This document shows positions 10,081 through 22,250 of a DNA stretch of 64,000 bases, one piece after another. The notes below the pieces were generated by a model. The model had not been told where the DNA came from. It made no database searches and saw only the letters and a program-made list of their open reading frames with translations. A program made the position numbers and the translations under genes. This DNA is from Lunularia cruciata (lineage: Eukaryota; Streptophyta; Marchantiopsida; Lunulariales; Lunulariaceae): contig OX419761.1 of assembly GCA_948567375.1 (NCBI GenBank), forward strand, positions 11,818,243-11,882,242, in the 5' to 3' direction. Each line of letters opens with the position of its first letter. Within the stretch, counting starts at the first letter, position 1.

Positions 10081-12430
10081 TAGACTAATTAATATTTATG
10101 TAATAGCACGTTATCTGCTTGAGGTTCCGCAAAGTGGAGTGTCGTCTGTTTTACATCAGAAAGTTGAGAAGTAAGCTTTTGGGGGAGATGTAGACATTTG
10201 CCCTGAGTTGTCTCTTCCTTGAATTAATCAGTTGAATCTCTTTGCTGTTTCTCTAAAACATCACCCAAAGCAACTTTCAGAGAAAAATCTCATTCTATCA
10301 GTGACGGTCCCGATCATTCGAAAAAATCTCAATCCAATTTTTAATCTCCAATATACAAGTTGCATGGATTATGTGCTAGAATCTACTGTTCAAAGTTGAC
10401 ATGCTGTCCTTTCAAATGACGTCCTGGATGCAGTTCAAATTTCACTAAATTTTACACCTGAAGTAACTCTGTCTATCGTAGCCCGACCTCTCTTAGACTT
10501 TAGAAGATCCTGCACGTAGTACAAGGTTGATAATTACCCTTGAACATGCAGAAGAACACCATACGACCTGATATTGTTTTCTGGTCTTCTGGAATTCCAC
10601 TAAACTTCGATGGAACAGGGAGATCATTCAAATGAAAGGAGTTGAATCATGCCCTGTAACTCCAACTGGCTATGACTCAGACTCGTCAGACCCCATGGCA
10701 ATCAATTTGTTGTAGCCTTGAAGGGAATTGAATGACAAGTTGATGAATACGAAGAACCGAAGGGAATCGCCTTGCCGTCTGGTGGTATGGCATGATCATA
10801 TTGAAGAGAGGTAAAATTATGGTCTTTTCACCCACGTGTACAACCGGTGTGCTTCGTGAAGACGAAGGGTCGTGGATAAGTCGGCGGCTATAGTTTGATG
10901 GCAGATCACATCTACCGGTAGTGTCAATCAGAGATTTGTCCCCATATAACCATACTGGGAGACCACATGGGTGGATGGGTAAGTTAAACTCCGAATACAT
11001 TAAACAACCAATATAGACACCAGCAAACAGAAGTTCTAAAATAAACGAGGCTTAGTGCAGTAACTTCAGGGAAGATAAAAGACAACATGCGAACATGTTT
11101 CCGAGAACCCAAATTTCTGCAGACAGTTAAGAACTTTAGTGCAAGGTAACCGTACTGTTCCGAGCAATTCGTGTGGACCTTCTATACGGCCTTCATGTTT
11201 TTGGTAAGAACCTATAGGGGAACAGCGAAAAAATCAATTAAAAGCTGAAACATATTGAATTAATCAAAAACATGTTGACATTTTGGGAAGGGGTTGTCTA
11301 TAAGACTTTGTGAGTCTCCCTAAGTCATATGGGCGTCAATCTGTCTTTGTAAAATTTGTCGTAAAAATATTTGAATACTATAGAAGTGTATGTAGCTTTA
11401 GATACTCTCTAATTCGAAACGTTGGAAAGCTCAGGTCTTTAGACTATAATATTTTCAGAAAGTTAAATCTTTGCTTCGTATAATTTCGTCAATTGAATAG
11501 GGCTAAAGCGAAGGAATGAGGTCAATGTGCTTCAAGAGCAGAAATTCAATTGTAGAGAGTGAGGAATTTGAGACGATACTTTATCTTCGGAATGTTGATT
11601 GACTTTAAAGACAAGGAAATGATTACTACTAATAAATATAGGATCTAAGGACACAAGTGAAGGTGGATTCCAGGTCCATTCTATATCGCAATGAATGGAG
11701 GTATGATTTGAGAAAATGCACGAGAATAAAAAATTTTGAATAACGTAAAAATGATTAAAAATTTTAAAATCCAATTTGAACGTGTATAGAATCCCCTCAT
11801 CTATTTACTTAAATAACATAATTCTTTATGAATGACGTAATCACTCAAAAGAATACATAACGTTTAATAAAAATATTATCATAAGATAAGAACTTCAATA
11901 TATCTACTGAATCCAAAGCAAAACACAGGAGATTGTTTTACCCCTTACCGAGACTGACGTTCTTAGAGGGAACTAAAAACTTGATGCTATATCAAATGAT
12001 AGAAATCTTCGGACTCAATAGTTGTGGTGTATTCGATAAACAAACTAGACGGTATATCGAATGTCTTTAGTCATATTCAAGTTTGTTGTTTGAACCTATT
12101 CACTAGATGAAGAAAAAAATCTTGTGCTCCATCGAATGTCGTCTAGGGTATTTATCCAATCGTGACCTATTGATCGTACGTATTTACTACGCAGTGGAAA
12201 TGGCAATAGTGGCAATAAAGAAGGCGAAATCACAAAGTTGTTACCGTTCACCGGGAGGTAACTGCTGAATTCTCGTTATTGATTTCCTTGTGATTATCAC
12301 TTCGACCCAAATTTGAAATGATGTTCTGATAAGTTTTTGATATATCTTTATTTAATCCCTCCAATTTTATTTAGTAAATTTTCTTAACTCAATAATCCAT
12401 AAACTCAATCGCTTTTTTCTGGCTCATGAA
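10081..12430. other. Intergenic DNA, no supported gene
   Basis: Moderate to low GC DNA between the gene-like region and the second DUF247 copy. A minus-strand frame at 11,000-10,686 (104 codons, with LPVWLYGDKSLIDTTG) is the only notable open stretch, and I cannot tie it to a family. From about 11,230 the sequence becomes AT-rich. No tandem repeat or mobile-element signature is evident. Confidence 0.45.
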
Positions 12431-12439
12431 CTAATTCTT

Positions 12440-12720
12440 GTTTCTTTCTAAATTGTACTATCCATTTGGGACAAGATTCTCTCTGAAGAAATTCTCTCTC
12501 TGCCGACAGCTGACCCATGCATTGGGTCAGCTGTCGGCAATACTCTCATGCTCTAGGCATGAGGTACGTAGGCCAAATCATGTGCTGGTGCTGAAGCTAC
12601 CCATTACTTCTATTCGGTTCTTTTTGCGGTGTATATAGAGACCTCTTGTTGGCTGTCCCTTCGGGGTGTGTAGTAGTACCAATGCATACGAGCAGGGATA
12701 GGGACCTGGAACATTGTAGC
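12440..12720 (+). promoter_or_regulatory. Duplicated promoter region of the DUF247 pseudogene
   Basis: This stretch aligns with positions 1-225. Shared blocks include CTAAATTGTACTATC, GACCCATG, CTCTAGGCATGAG.TACGTAGG, GTGCTGG.GCTAC, the TATA box (TATATAG, 12,632-12,638), ACCTCTTGTTG and GTGTGTAGTA. The homology starts at the left edge of the window, so the original duplication was probably longer. The copy contains a hairpin absent from the functional gene. Confidence 0.75.
12501..12539 (+). repeat. Perfect 17-bp inverted repeat (hairpin) in the pseudogene promoter
   Basis: TGCCGACAGCTGACCCA (12,501-12,517), a 5-base loop TGCAT, then the exact reverse complement (12,523-12,539). In the functional gene only GACCCATG is present at the matching place. 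It therefore looks like a templated or inverted duplication specific to this copy. Confidence 0.85.
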
Positions 12721-13505
12721 AGGAGCAAGTCGCGTAATCACCAGCCAGGATGCATAAGTCTCATCAGGAATGCTCGAGTTTCAGGGTAAACTTGCAACGT
12801 TTTTGACAGCTGCCGCAATCCCATCCTCCGGCCCGCGAACTATCAGGCCAGAGACCCGTGCGTAGAGTGCCCGAGATGCTCAAGAAGGCGACCCCGGATT
12901 ATTTCGCTCACAAAGTGTTCCATCTGGGTCTTCTTAATCTCCGCGACGATGAAGATGACACTTTGAAGAGGGCCCTTGTTATAGCTTTTATTCGTGATAT
13001 GAATACAGATACTCGTACTGAATCGAGCGATGAACTTTGGCTAAAATGTAAGTCCTCTGTAATCGTACCCAAACCCGCCGAACCAGCTCAGAACTCCAAA
13101 ACGCAGGGAGGAGCTCATAATTCTCAATCCGAGGAAGGAGTTCGGAACTCCCCACCCCAAGGAGGAGTTAATCCGACTGATGATTGGCATGATTGGCATG
13201 ATTGGAGAAGGTTATACGATGAAGCAAGGACCCAGTAACATGAATCAGGGCCGAGGACTTCTAGTGAACCAGAGTTTTTATTTCTTCAAGTAACTGAAAT
13301 GGAAGAAGAACTCGTAGAGGATCGCTTGACCATGGATGCTTTAGCTTTGGTAACGAGCTACAGCGTGCGGAGTCCTCACCCCGAGCTCAATTTTCGACCA
13401 ACTTCTACGCAGACCATGCAGAGGAAATTGAAAATTTCCTCAATATGGATATTCTTTTGGTAGAAAATCAAGTTCCCTTGGACTTGCTCAAACGCGTCAA
13501 ATGCG
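12710..13505 (+). pseudogene. DUF247 pseudogene, 3'-truncated paralogue of the 226-2235 gene
   Basis: It is homologous to the first half of the intact gene. The start codon is lost: the bases matching ATGGCAGATG read TTGTAGCAGG. The open part 12,858-13,238 encodes RVPEMLKKATPDYF, KVFHLGLLN and LKRALVIAFIRDM, then ends at TAA (13,236). Beyond the stop, homology continues (DRLTMDALALV) to a 4-bp deletion near 13,366, then in another frame through FSTNFYADHAEEIENFLNMDILLVENQ to about 13,505, where it ends. The second half, including the membrane segment, is missing. There is one copy of the N-terminal repeat instead of two. At least three independent lesions show it is dead, although its TATA box is preserved. 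Confidence 0.9.
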
Positions 13506-14480
13506 TCTATGACGATGATATTTTCTTCTTAGTAGTACGGGAAGTAATGACTAAGATGCACTATTTCATTGGATTCATGCGTGTCGAATTATGTCGAATA
13601 TGTCGAATTTTATATCGAGTGCATTCTATTTTACCTTAATATTCCGTCATCCAACCCGTTAAGAGATTATTTATTTGAAAGCCTTTTCTGTTACATCGAA
13701 ATGTCTTCGATCTTATTGCGATATTTTTAGTCAATCCACAATACCCGGTAACTTAACTTTTGGCGAGGCGGGAGCACGATGCGTTATTATGGCTTTCCTC
13801 CACATGCAAATACAAACTGTGATATTCTTGTAACCCGCTAGTTGTTGTTTAAATGATAACATCACTTAGGGTTACATGACTTGAAATAATAAATATAATA
13901 TGGTTTTACGAAATAGATTCCGTAAATTAATATGCTGTTAGGCAGCCTTCCGTCAACATCGTGAAAGCAATTACATAGGACAACAATACTTCGTTTGCAT
14001 AGTATTCTTGATTCATGCTGCTGATAAGGGTCGAGTTGTTCATCTGGAATAGAACTTTCACTTCTCGGTTGGCCGTCGTGCATGGAAGAGAGGAATACTT
14101 CACTCTCTCATATGGATCTATAGGTGAGCTGAGCTTGTTCGGTTGATCTCCGTACTTCATGAAGATTTCATAAATCTTATCTTCATTCCTCATAATCTTT
14201 CTTCTCCAGCTTCACATCCCATGACCTTGCAATTCTTTTTACAACGATGAGAAATTCTTTTTCCTTCCATGATATTTTTCTTTTTTTAAATAAGATATTA
14301 ATCATTTAGCGAGACAGATTAGGGTCATGAGAAGTTTTACTGATGGTAGATTTCAATGCAAAACAATTCTTAAGATTTTCTCTCATGTGAAACTAGTTTC
14401 TCCAACTAATTTTTAGATTCTATATCAATTATGTTTTCTATAAATATATTTAAATGCTAGAAATTTCTTATTACTAAAAC
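13506..14480. other. AT-rich flank, no supported gene
   Basis: This includes a short direct repeat of ATGTCGAAT at about 13,576-13,607. A minus-strand ATG frame of 88 codons (14,193-13,927) has no recognisable motif and could be chance. Nothing else is seen. Confidence 0.4.
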
Positions 14481-14625
14481 ATTGAAAGTTTTGAAATTGT
14501 TGGGATGGATTGATGGACAGGCAAGGGCGACCCCGAACAGATTTTTATTAGTGCAGGGAAAAGTATTAATTCAGTTTCTATGCCCATCTAATGACATTGT
14601 TGAGGTCCCCGGCAATGCCATCTCA

Positions 14626-15069
14626 ATGCCATCTGGACTCTCTTGTATTCCATTTCTATCAAAAGCAACGTTGAAGGCAGATTCGGGAATTGATGCTGCA
14701 CTACGGTGGACTGTCCGAGCTGCAGACGCGACCAGGCCGGATCGTTGCCTGCCGGCTAACGGCACGCATCAGGGCTCAGTATTTAATAACTTTAGACTTG
14801 GAATTTATAAAGGAGGCCCCGAATATCCCAAAGGGAAAGTAAGGGCTTCGAAAGCCTGGGGTCGAATCATACGTCTTTCATGCGAATTTAAATTAATGAT
14901 TCGATCGCGACCCAAGGGAAGCCGTCCGGGCTGTTTTGGGATTGGCTTAACCTTAAACTCACAGGCCCGCTACAACAATGTGTACGAAGGGCCGAGTCAA
15001 GTTACCACTGTCGTCCTGCAGCGAAGACCGGAGTATCCAAGTGGTGTAAAAGAATGGTCGAACTGGTGA
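14626..15069 (+). CDS. Unidentified open reading frame in a GC-richer island
   Basis: From the first ATG the frame is 147 codons. It is open further upstream to about 14,482, for 195 codons in total, which is long for this base composition. The product is basic and contains two similar segments, GPEYPKGKV and RPEYPSGVK, about 70 residues apart. The surrounding DNA is AT-rich while this block is clearly GC-richer, ending sharply near 15,075. That pattern would fit an organelle-derived insertion or a retained gene fragment. I recognise no domain. It could equally be a chance frame in a transferred fragment. Confidence 0.3.
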   Translation: MPSGLSCIPFLSKATLKADSGIDAALRWTVRAADATRPDRCLPANGTHQGSVFNNFRLGIYKGGPEYPKGKVRASKAWGRIIRLSCEFKLMIRSRPKGSRPGCFGIGLTLNSQARYNNVYEGPSQVTTVVLQRRPEYPSGVKEWSNW

Positions 15070-15075
15070 AGGGTG

Positions 15076-16079
15076 TAAAATGTCTCGGGTTTTCCAAGGC
15101 CAGTGAATGGTCAATTTAGAATTAGTTCGGACAAGTGGAATTGAACGCAGAACTGGTACAAGGAAATTTGAATTCTTAATTTAAAAATTAAATTTAATGG
15201 TCTTTATATATTGTCGGAATTAATTTAATCACTGTTCTGAATGTCAAAGGGAAAAAGTCAATCAATTTTGCCCCGTGCTAGGAATATCAAAGAGAAAAAT
15301 TCAACCAAGTGAAGAAAGTCAACTCATTCTCATAATGTGGTTTTTGCCTCGAGCCCTGAATGTCACAGGGAAGAAAATCAAAGAAAAAGTCAAATCAACT
15401 ATCAAAACTTAAATTTTATCTAATACTCTAAATGAAAAAAAAATTGCACCAAATTCCAAATTGCACCAAATTGCATCAAAATTGCACCAAATTCCAAATT
15501 GTGGAGTGCATTGCAGCATGGCCCCTAGCATTGAGTTGGCTTCCTTGGGGTGAATATACCACATATGCCAAAGGGTTCACAAGGGTGATAGACTTGCAAG
15601 CCATTTTCAAGGTTAAGTGTCCAAGGGTGAACCCCCTTCCTTGGTAGAGGTAAGATCTCAACAAGAATCACAAGGGCTGTCTTGTCATTCCTTCTCTCCC
15701 ATATCATCCTGTACCCTCCACTATGGGACTAGGCCAACCCGCCAGCATTTTTGGTGTTGCTTCCGATGTCATCGGGAAATTAATCTAAGTGTTACATTAG
15801 TGCTATTTGGTGGTGATAGATAAACCAGGAGAATTGGATGTTGATGTATTTAAAAAGAAGTGCTAGTTGCAAGCAGTATAAACCTTCTAGGTAGGAACTT
15901 GATAATTGCCAAAATAGTGGGGGTTACTATATGTTGTAGGTGGCCGCTTCTGTTTGGACTGTAATAGGAATTTTGAGAGTTGACAAAAGAGCAGCGGATT
16001 TGGGTTGAAGCTTGGAGAGAATCCAATGCAAGAGCTGTAATGTTTCTTTAAACTTGGGAGTTTGTTATGTTCTTGTAAG
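15076..16079. other. Retroelement-like repeat DNA
   Basis: AT-rich start, then a short array of GCACCAAATT units (15,443-15,500). From about 15,545 there is a repeat also found near 19,610 and 49,235. No coding signal is seen. The purine-rich tract follows. Confidence 0.4.
15545..15720 (+). repeat. Dispersed repeat R1, copy 1
   Basis: It shares CAAGGGTGATAGACTTG.AAGCCAT and CAAGGTTAAGTGTCC with 19,610-19,770, and more weakly with 49,235-49,395. Copies 2 and 3 also share a downstream segment (GGAATCCT then CTCCCCAAGC). The length and setting suggest pieces of one old LTR family; this is inference. Confidence 0.5.
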
Positions 16080-17860
16080 AGAGGAGAAAGAAAAAGATCT
16101 CGAGAAAGGAGAAGAAGAAGGGAAACAAGGAACCAGAAGTTTAGCAGCTACAGGAACAAGGTCTTCTAGAGGTTGATGTTGGCAGTTGGGACAGGCCAAT
16201 ATGGGTCAGCTGCAGTCGGGAAAATGAAGGGGAGTTGGCATAATTTTGAGTTCTGTTTTGGGGACAGGGAAAGTGACAGGAGAGGAAGTTATCAAGAAAG
16301 AAGGGGTTTTCTTAGTTGTAGGGGAGATTTCTCGAGGGGTAGTAGTTTGTGTCGGGATAAGGGAGACAGGACAGAAGGGGAAGAACATCAAAGAAAGAAG
16401 GGGTTCAAAGGGGACAGAAGGGGGGAAGATCTCAAAGAAAAGAGGAGAGAGGTGTGTGTATGGGAGACAAGGGAAAAATCTCAAAGAAAAGAGAGGGGAT
16501 TTTGTGTAGGAGGTGACAAGCAAGAGGAAAGAGACTTCAAAAGGAAGTCTGGGCAGGAGAACTCTCAAAGGGAAGGTTTGGACAGAACAAGAAGGTCTGC
16601 AAGAGAAGGACTTGAAGGAAAATTAGGTTCCGATAGGGGATTTTTCTCAAAGGGGTTTGGGGTTTTGGACTGGGTAAGGGGATTATCGAGAAAAGAGGGT
16701 GTGTGCTTGTGACAAGAGAACTCTCAAAGGTTGGTCTGGAGAACAAGAAATTCTCAAGGAGAAGGCTGTGTGTGAGGTGATAGAAAACAAAGAAGGGCTT
16801 GGGCCAGAGAGACAGGGAAAATCTCAAAGGAAAGAAAGGGGATTTTGTGTAGGAGGTGACTGGCAATAGGAAAGAGACCTCAAAGGGAAGTATGGGCAAG
16901 AGAACTCTCAAAGGGAAGGTCTAGACAGAACAGGAAGGTCTGTTGGAAGAGGAATTGAAGGAAAATTAGGTCTGGATAGGAGATATTTCTCGAAGGGTTT
17001 TGGGGTTTTGGACTGGGAAAGGGAACTATTGAGGGAAGAGAGTGTGTGCTTGTGACAGGAGAAATCTCGAAGGTTGGTCTGGAGGACAGGAAATTCTCAA
17101 GGAGAAGGCTGTGTGCTTAGGCAATAGAAAATGCAGAGAGAGAGGATCAAAGAAGGGTTTGGGCCAAAGGGGCAAAGAACATTTGAAGGAAGGAGAAGGT
17201 TGTGTGCTTTGTGACAGGAGAACTTTAAAAATGAAGGCCTGGATAGGAAGGAAAAAATATCGAAGGTTGGTTGGTCAGGAATGAGGTCTTGAGAAAATAA
17301 GCTGAGCAATAAGGGAGTAAAATATCAAAGAAGGCTTGACTTGTAGCAGGACAGAAGAGAGTTACCAAGCCCAGAAAGGAAACCCTTAAGGAGAGAAGTT
17401 TAAGGGTTTTGCAAGAAGGGAACCCTCAAAGGGAAGTCTGGACATGAAAGAAAAAGTATCAAATGGACAGTACAAAGGAGTCAAAGGGGAAAGGTTTGTC
17501 AGGAGAAAATCTCTAGAGGAGGTTGTGACAGAGGGAAGAGAGATTTTGAAGGTCTTGACAAGAGTGAAGTCTTGGAGAAAGGTCAAGTGAGGAAGGGTTT
17601 TTGAAGCAGGTTTGTAGCGGACAGAAGAGAGGAATTGACAAGGGTTTGATAGGACTAAAACAAGGAGAAGAACCTTGAACAAAGAAGGAGTGCTCGGGAC
17701 TGAAGGAGGACAGCGGAATCTTGAGAAGAGAAGGTTTGCCCAAGACTGAAGGGGAGGAGTTAATTCTTAAAGGAGAGTTTGCTGGACAGAGAAGTCCTCG
17801 AGAAAATCTCAAAGGGAGCTGTGGCAGAACAGAGAGATGAAGAGTTGTGAGGAATAGGGA
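16080..17860 (+). repeat. Purine-rich tract built from TCTCAAAGG-type motifs, with a 343-bp tandem duplication
   Basis: The plus strand is overwhelmingly A and G across about 1.8 kb. The motif TCTCAAAGG, with small variants, recurs at least twelve times. A 343-bp unit is tandemly duplicated between about 16,460 and 17,140: TTTGTGTAGGAGGTGAC occurs at 16,501 and 16,844, and GTGTGCTTGTGAC at 16,701 and 17,044. Long open frames on both strands here are by-products of low complexity. Such strand-asymmetric DNA can adopt triplex structures. A retroelement origin is possible but not shown. Confidence 0.75.
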
Positions 17861-18880
17861 TGGAACTTGGCTGTACCTGGTTTATTTCTTTTCATACTTG
17901 AGCAGTTGTAGGAACTTAGGTGAGGTCATTGTTATGGTCTGGAGCTATTTGACTTCCTCAAGTGGGTTTATAAATTGCAAGGCTTGATATTGAGGTGAAT
18001 GCCATGAGGTTCTTTGTGAGTTGAATGTGTTCATTTTATTTTCGTGAAGAGTGTCACAGAAAAGGAACTCCATTGTCAGTACTTCTAGTCAAATTTATGC
18101 AGACAGATCATGTCACTGATCTAGTTGCACTATTTTGAATCTGGCCGTATAGTTTATGACCTGTTAGACAAACCCTACCAATCCAAAAAATAAAAAACCC
18201 AATATTAACAAAACGTGAATATTAGCTAGTGATACATGGAGGTCAACATTAGTCCAAGAAAACTCAACCTAAAGAACCATTAAGAAAGACCTACAGCCAG
18301 GAGCAATTGCAGACAAGTTGCTCCAACAAAAAGGAAATTACCATCAAGACAAAGAACAAAGACCGCATCAGACTAAAGGTAAGCTTTTGAGTCACTGACA
18401 AATAGAGCAATCTAAGTGTAGGAAGCAAGGTGCCCAGTGCATTCTTTAGACCATATGATTCTTGCAATACCGGTTGACGGATATGTCTTCTCCACTACTT
18501 TCTACAACTTTCTTGGGATGTGCTTATTCTACTCCATACTGCATGATGTGATTTTTTTAAGCCCAAGGAAAGCATTACCTTCCACATCTATAAGGACTTT
18601 TGCTTATCTTTGGATTCAACCACTATTGCAAGAAGTACCTTTTCATGGCAAGCAATTTTGCACCAACAATAATAGCGTGTAGCCATACAGGTTTCCCTTG
18701 TGGCAATGACATCTATCTCAACTCTTGTGAATATTGCAGCTACCACTGCAATGGCATTGAATTCAAGACAAGATAAATGCATACCTTCCAGAACAGTAGT
18801 GTTCACCTGGCAAGAAAACTTTGAAATCAATATTATAAATGTTTGAGAATGTCTGCATAGCATCAAATATGTTGGACCAT
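17861..18880. other. Non-coding intergenic or retroelement DNA
   Basis: Short open frames only, none recognisable. Purine asymmetry ends near 17,860. Confidence 0.4.
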
Positions 18881-19244
18881 ATTACCATGGCACAATTGTC
18901 CTCCAGGAAAAATGAGTACTAGAGGCATTATAGGCTATGGGCAAATTGGTGCTGCATGATATGTATGATGGGATTTCAGATACGGGAAACTGCTACAAGA
19001 CATTAACTATGGGGATCTCCCTACAGGACAAACAAGAGAACGGCCTAGAACACTCTGGCATGAAGAATAGTAGGTAGGCCATTAATGAAAAGGTGGCATG
19101 CTGATGCACTTAGGTAGACTAGTCTATATTAAAATCAAGGATTAGGAGCCAAATGGCATTAATGGGGTGGCATTGGAAGGAGATGGCCACTGCAAATGAA
19201 GGATTGGAAGAATAGAAATTATTCTTTTAGGGTTCGGCACTAGA

Positions 19245-19253
19245 TATAAAAGG
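19245..19253 (+). promoter_or_regulatory. TATA box of a likely LTR
   Basis: TATAAAAGG lies upstream of the plus-strand Ty3/gypsy gag fragment (20,040 onward) and of an R1 repeat copy, in the position expected of an LTR promoter. The LTR ends could not be fixed. Confidence 0.4.
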
Positions 19254-19609
19254 GACCTCAGTCCACTATATGGAGGTTGGGTGATTGATGAAGGTGTTGC
19301 CGTTAGTCCAGAGTCAACTAATATAGTTGCTACTACAAAATAGGGAGTAGGACTTGGGTCAGCAGAGGATGAGCCTAAAGCAATAAGGGCACTCCTTGCC
19401 AGGCAGAGATAGGAATGCTCATTTGATGTAAAGTGACAGCCTGCACCAAGGGTTATGAAGCTGAAATGCCTTGCCTAATGTGGTTCTCAATGCATGAATG
19501 CACCCTTGTATGACTTTATGTTTTGGTTGATCTCCACTAACTTGTAATCACATTATGGAATGTCTTGTGGTCTTCTGGTTAGCATAAGGATTGGTGAAGT
19601 AGAGAGTGA

Positions 19610-19770
19610 CAACCAAGGAGGCAAATGCGCTGTCAAGGATGACAGACTTGTGAGCCATCTCCAAGGTTATGTGTCCTAATGTAGACCTAGTCACATAAGA
19701 TGGCTACAAGCACTACTGGAATCCTGCTCACAGTTCCTCCCCAAGCTTGGAGAAAGGCTGTCTGAAACTC
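19610..19770 (+). repeat. Dispersed repeat R1, copy 2
   Basis: This is the best match to copy 1 (AGACTTG.GAGCCAT.TCCAAGGTTA.GTGTCC) and is also similar to copy 3 at 49,235 in its downstream half. It lies between the TATA box at 19,245 and the gag fragment, so R1 may be part of this element's LTR or leader. Confidence 0.5.
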
Positions 19771-20039
19771 CTTTGTCCCACACTGCCCCATAGACAAACT
19801 ATGTGTCAAGTCCCACCTGCAGACAATGAAAAATTAGCCAATATTTCATTAGAGACATGCAACACTGGTTCAGTGGCCAAACCCAAGACACAAAATCAGG
19901 TTATGTGTTGATACAAAATGAAAGAATATGAGAATACATATTGCTAATGCAATAGCAACAACTCAATGACAAGATAAATAGACTTTGCAAAGGACATAGT
20001 GAAACACATGCAAATATTTATTCAAAGGTTCCAGTCCAT

Positions 20040-22250
20040 ATCATCAATGATCACACCAGCACCAGATCCTACTTTGGTTCCTAATTGGTTTATGGATGCA
20101 TTACCTAAGGATATTCAAAAATTTCTCATCTACAACAAAGCTACTACATAAGCTCAAGCATTCAAAGAAGCACAATGTTGGGCTCAAGCTAACAAATAAG
20201 ACATGGCCTTGCTTGATTCGTGCTCTAAAATATTGGGATTCAAAGGGAATGTAATACATAATCCCTATGTTGCTAAACAAGGACTCCAACAGCCCAATTA
20301 CTTCTATGGAGGAGTTTCTGCAACTATGTTGGTCCAATACATAGTACCCCAACCAGTACCCATATGTGATCATATGTCTACAACCTTACCAGTTCCTATA
20401 GCTCTTCTTACTCAATGGGGACTTTCAATTCCCATAGCTACCGATGTTCCCATAGAAAACATCAAGATGGAGGACATCCAAGCAAACCTAGAACAAATTG
20501 AGAATCTTCACCAAGCACAACAACCTCAAGAGAGGAATCTAGTGAACATTGTTGCTAGGGGAGAGATCCCTTACAGATATTGTCTTGGATGGGAACACAC
20601 TAGTTCTCAATGTTCTACTCTCAAACATTTGAAATTACCATGTATATTGTGGAAGGCACCAAGAGCCATGAGAAAGAGCACATGCAGTGGATACTATAGT
20701 GCATCAACATAACGTTTACTAGCACTTATAGGATCCACCTTTCCAAGGAGGAAGAGGAAATCATCAAGACAAAGGACCTTCTAGACCCAATATATGCTAT
20801 CACATAAATACAATGATATGCTAACCAATGTCGCAACCCATTATGTGCTATCACATAAAGACAATCATATGCAAACCAATGTCCCAACAAGCTTACTTGT
20901 TACACGTTCTACTCCAAAGCACATACCATGGCTCTATGCCCAAATTTCCACAACTTTATAACTTAAGCATGGGGAACACCTTTGCAGAACAACCCATAGA
21001 ATAACACTAGTCCTAATGGGAATGTTCATTTCATTGAGATTAAGGAAAATTCTCCCATGGGAAAAATTGTGCCAACCAAAAAAGGTGTTATTATAGAGGT
21101 GCGTGTGTCCTTTGCAACATGTTCTTGCACTTATTTAGCACTTGGTCCAAGAAGAAGGTCTAATTTTGAGAGAGATTCCTTTGGGAGTTCAGATGAACTA
21201 ACTGAATGGAATAAAGTCCATCAACCAGCATTAGAAATATATAGGATTGTAGTCCTTATGTTTGACACTCTAGCAAAGCAGGCACCACTTTTGTCATACA
21301 TGACTATGACATTATTGCTGACCTTGCTAACAGAAAAGCCAATATCACTATTAAATAGCTTTGTAGATTATCCATTATAAAGCACAAGAAAATATACAAG
21401 AAAATATAGAACTTCCTAACAAAGGAGTAGCACATAGTATGCTTCAAGGATCCATCCACTGACTAGGAACATTTTCCCGTCAGGACCTAATCCTATAGAT
21501 GTGCAACAGATTTCAAGTACGGTAATCCTGCAGACTGCCTCTATTGATACCATTCCAATGGATCACCATCTGTTCTACACAAAATTCCATCACCCAAACA
21601 TTCCCATAACATTTCAAGGAAATGTTATTCTAAACTGTCATATCTACTCTCTATACTCAGTGAATATAATGACAAAGGGTGTAATGGGAACCCTAGGGTT
21701 GAAGCTAATGGCCAAGACTTCCACTCTCCTCCGAATGGCCAATGGGAGAAGACATTGCACTCTTGGAGTGTTGTGCAAAGTCCCTATACTAATTGGTAAG
21801 AAGACCTTCTTGCTTCACTATTTGATAACTGATATGCTTGCTTGAGTGCTTTTCCACTTTTATTGGGAGCTCCATGGCTGGTGGATGCTAATGCTGTCAC
21901 CTTCTAGCAGATTGGTAAGTTGAACTTTGGAAAAAAATCAAATCACACTATACTCTTGATCTACCCAACTAAGCCTATTTTGAGCTTAGATCATGAAGGA
22001 GTATCAAGTTTTAACATTGATGCATGGAACCCCACTCATGTTGATAATCATGAGGGAATCACAGATGCCATTGCTAATTGCTTGTTGATATAACTAAGGA
22101 AGAGATGAGCAGTCATACCACACTTTGAGGCGGCAAGAGGTAGAAAATCACACAACCCTAGTCCCATACTTCCACCATGTTTGCAAAATGCTCTTTGCAT
22201 GCTCACTCCCATGACCCCAAGTGACACCTCTTCAAAGTAAGAGGATAGCA
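20040..22250 (+). mobile_element. Ty3/gypsy-type element fragment (gag and protease region), broken
   Basis: A fossil fragment. The region 20,040-20,700 has a gag-like segment with PNWFMDALPKDIQ and, near 20,580, a zinc-knuckle-like YCLGWEHTSSQC. The part around 21,500-21,900 resembles an aspartic-protease region ending in LLGAPWLVDA. No reverse transcriptase follows in this orientation. A two-unit repeat of about 50 bp lies at 20,790-20,890. The fragment carries several breaks and is old. Its LTR may begin near 18,900, but the boundaries are unclear. Confidence 0.6.

Noticed and set aside
13927-14193. 88-codon minus-strand ATG frame as a gene
   Set aside because: No motif, no promoter evidence and an equally open overlapping frame; probably chance.
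14859-14869. T-arm-like GGGTCGAATC suggesting a tRNA gene
   Set aside because: No matching acceptor, D or anticodon arms could be found around it.
16173-16712. Long open frames on both strands in the purine-rich tract
   Set aside because: Low-complexity A/G sequence rarely forms stop codons in some frames; the predicted proteins are Gly/Arg/Lys/Glu strings with no domain.
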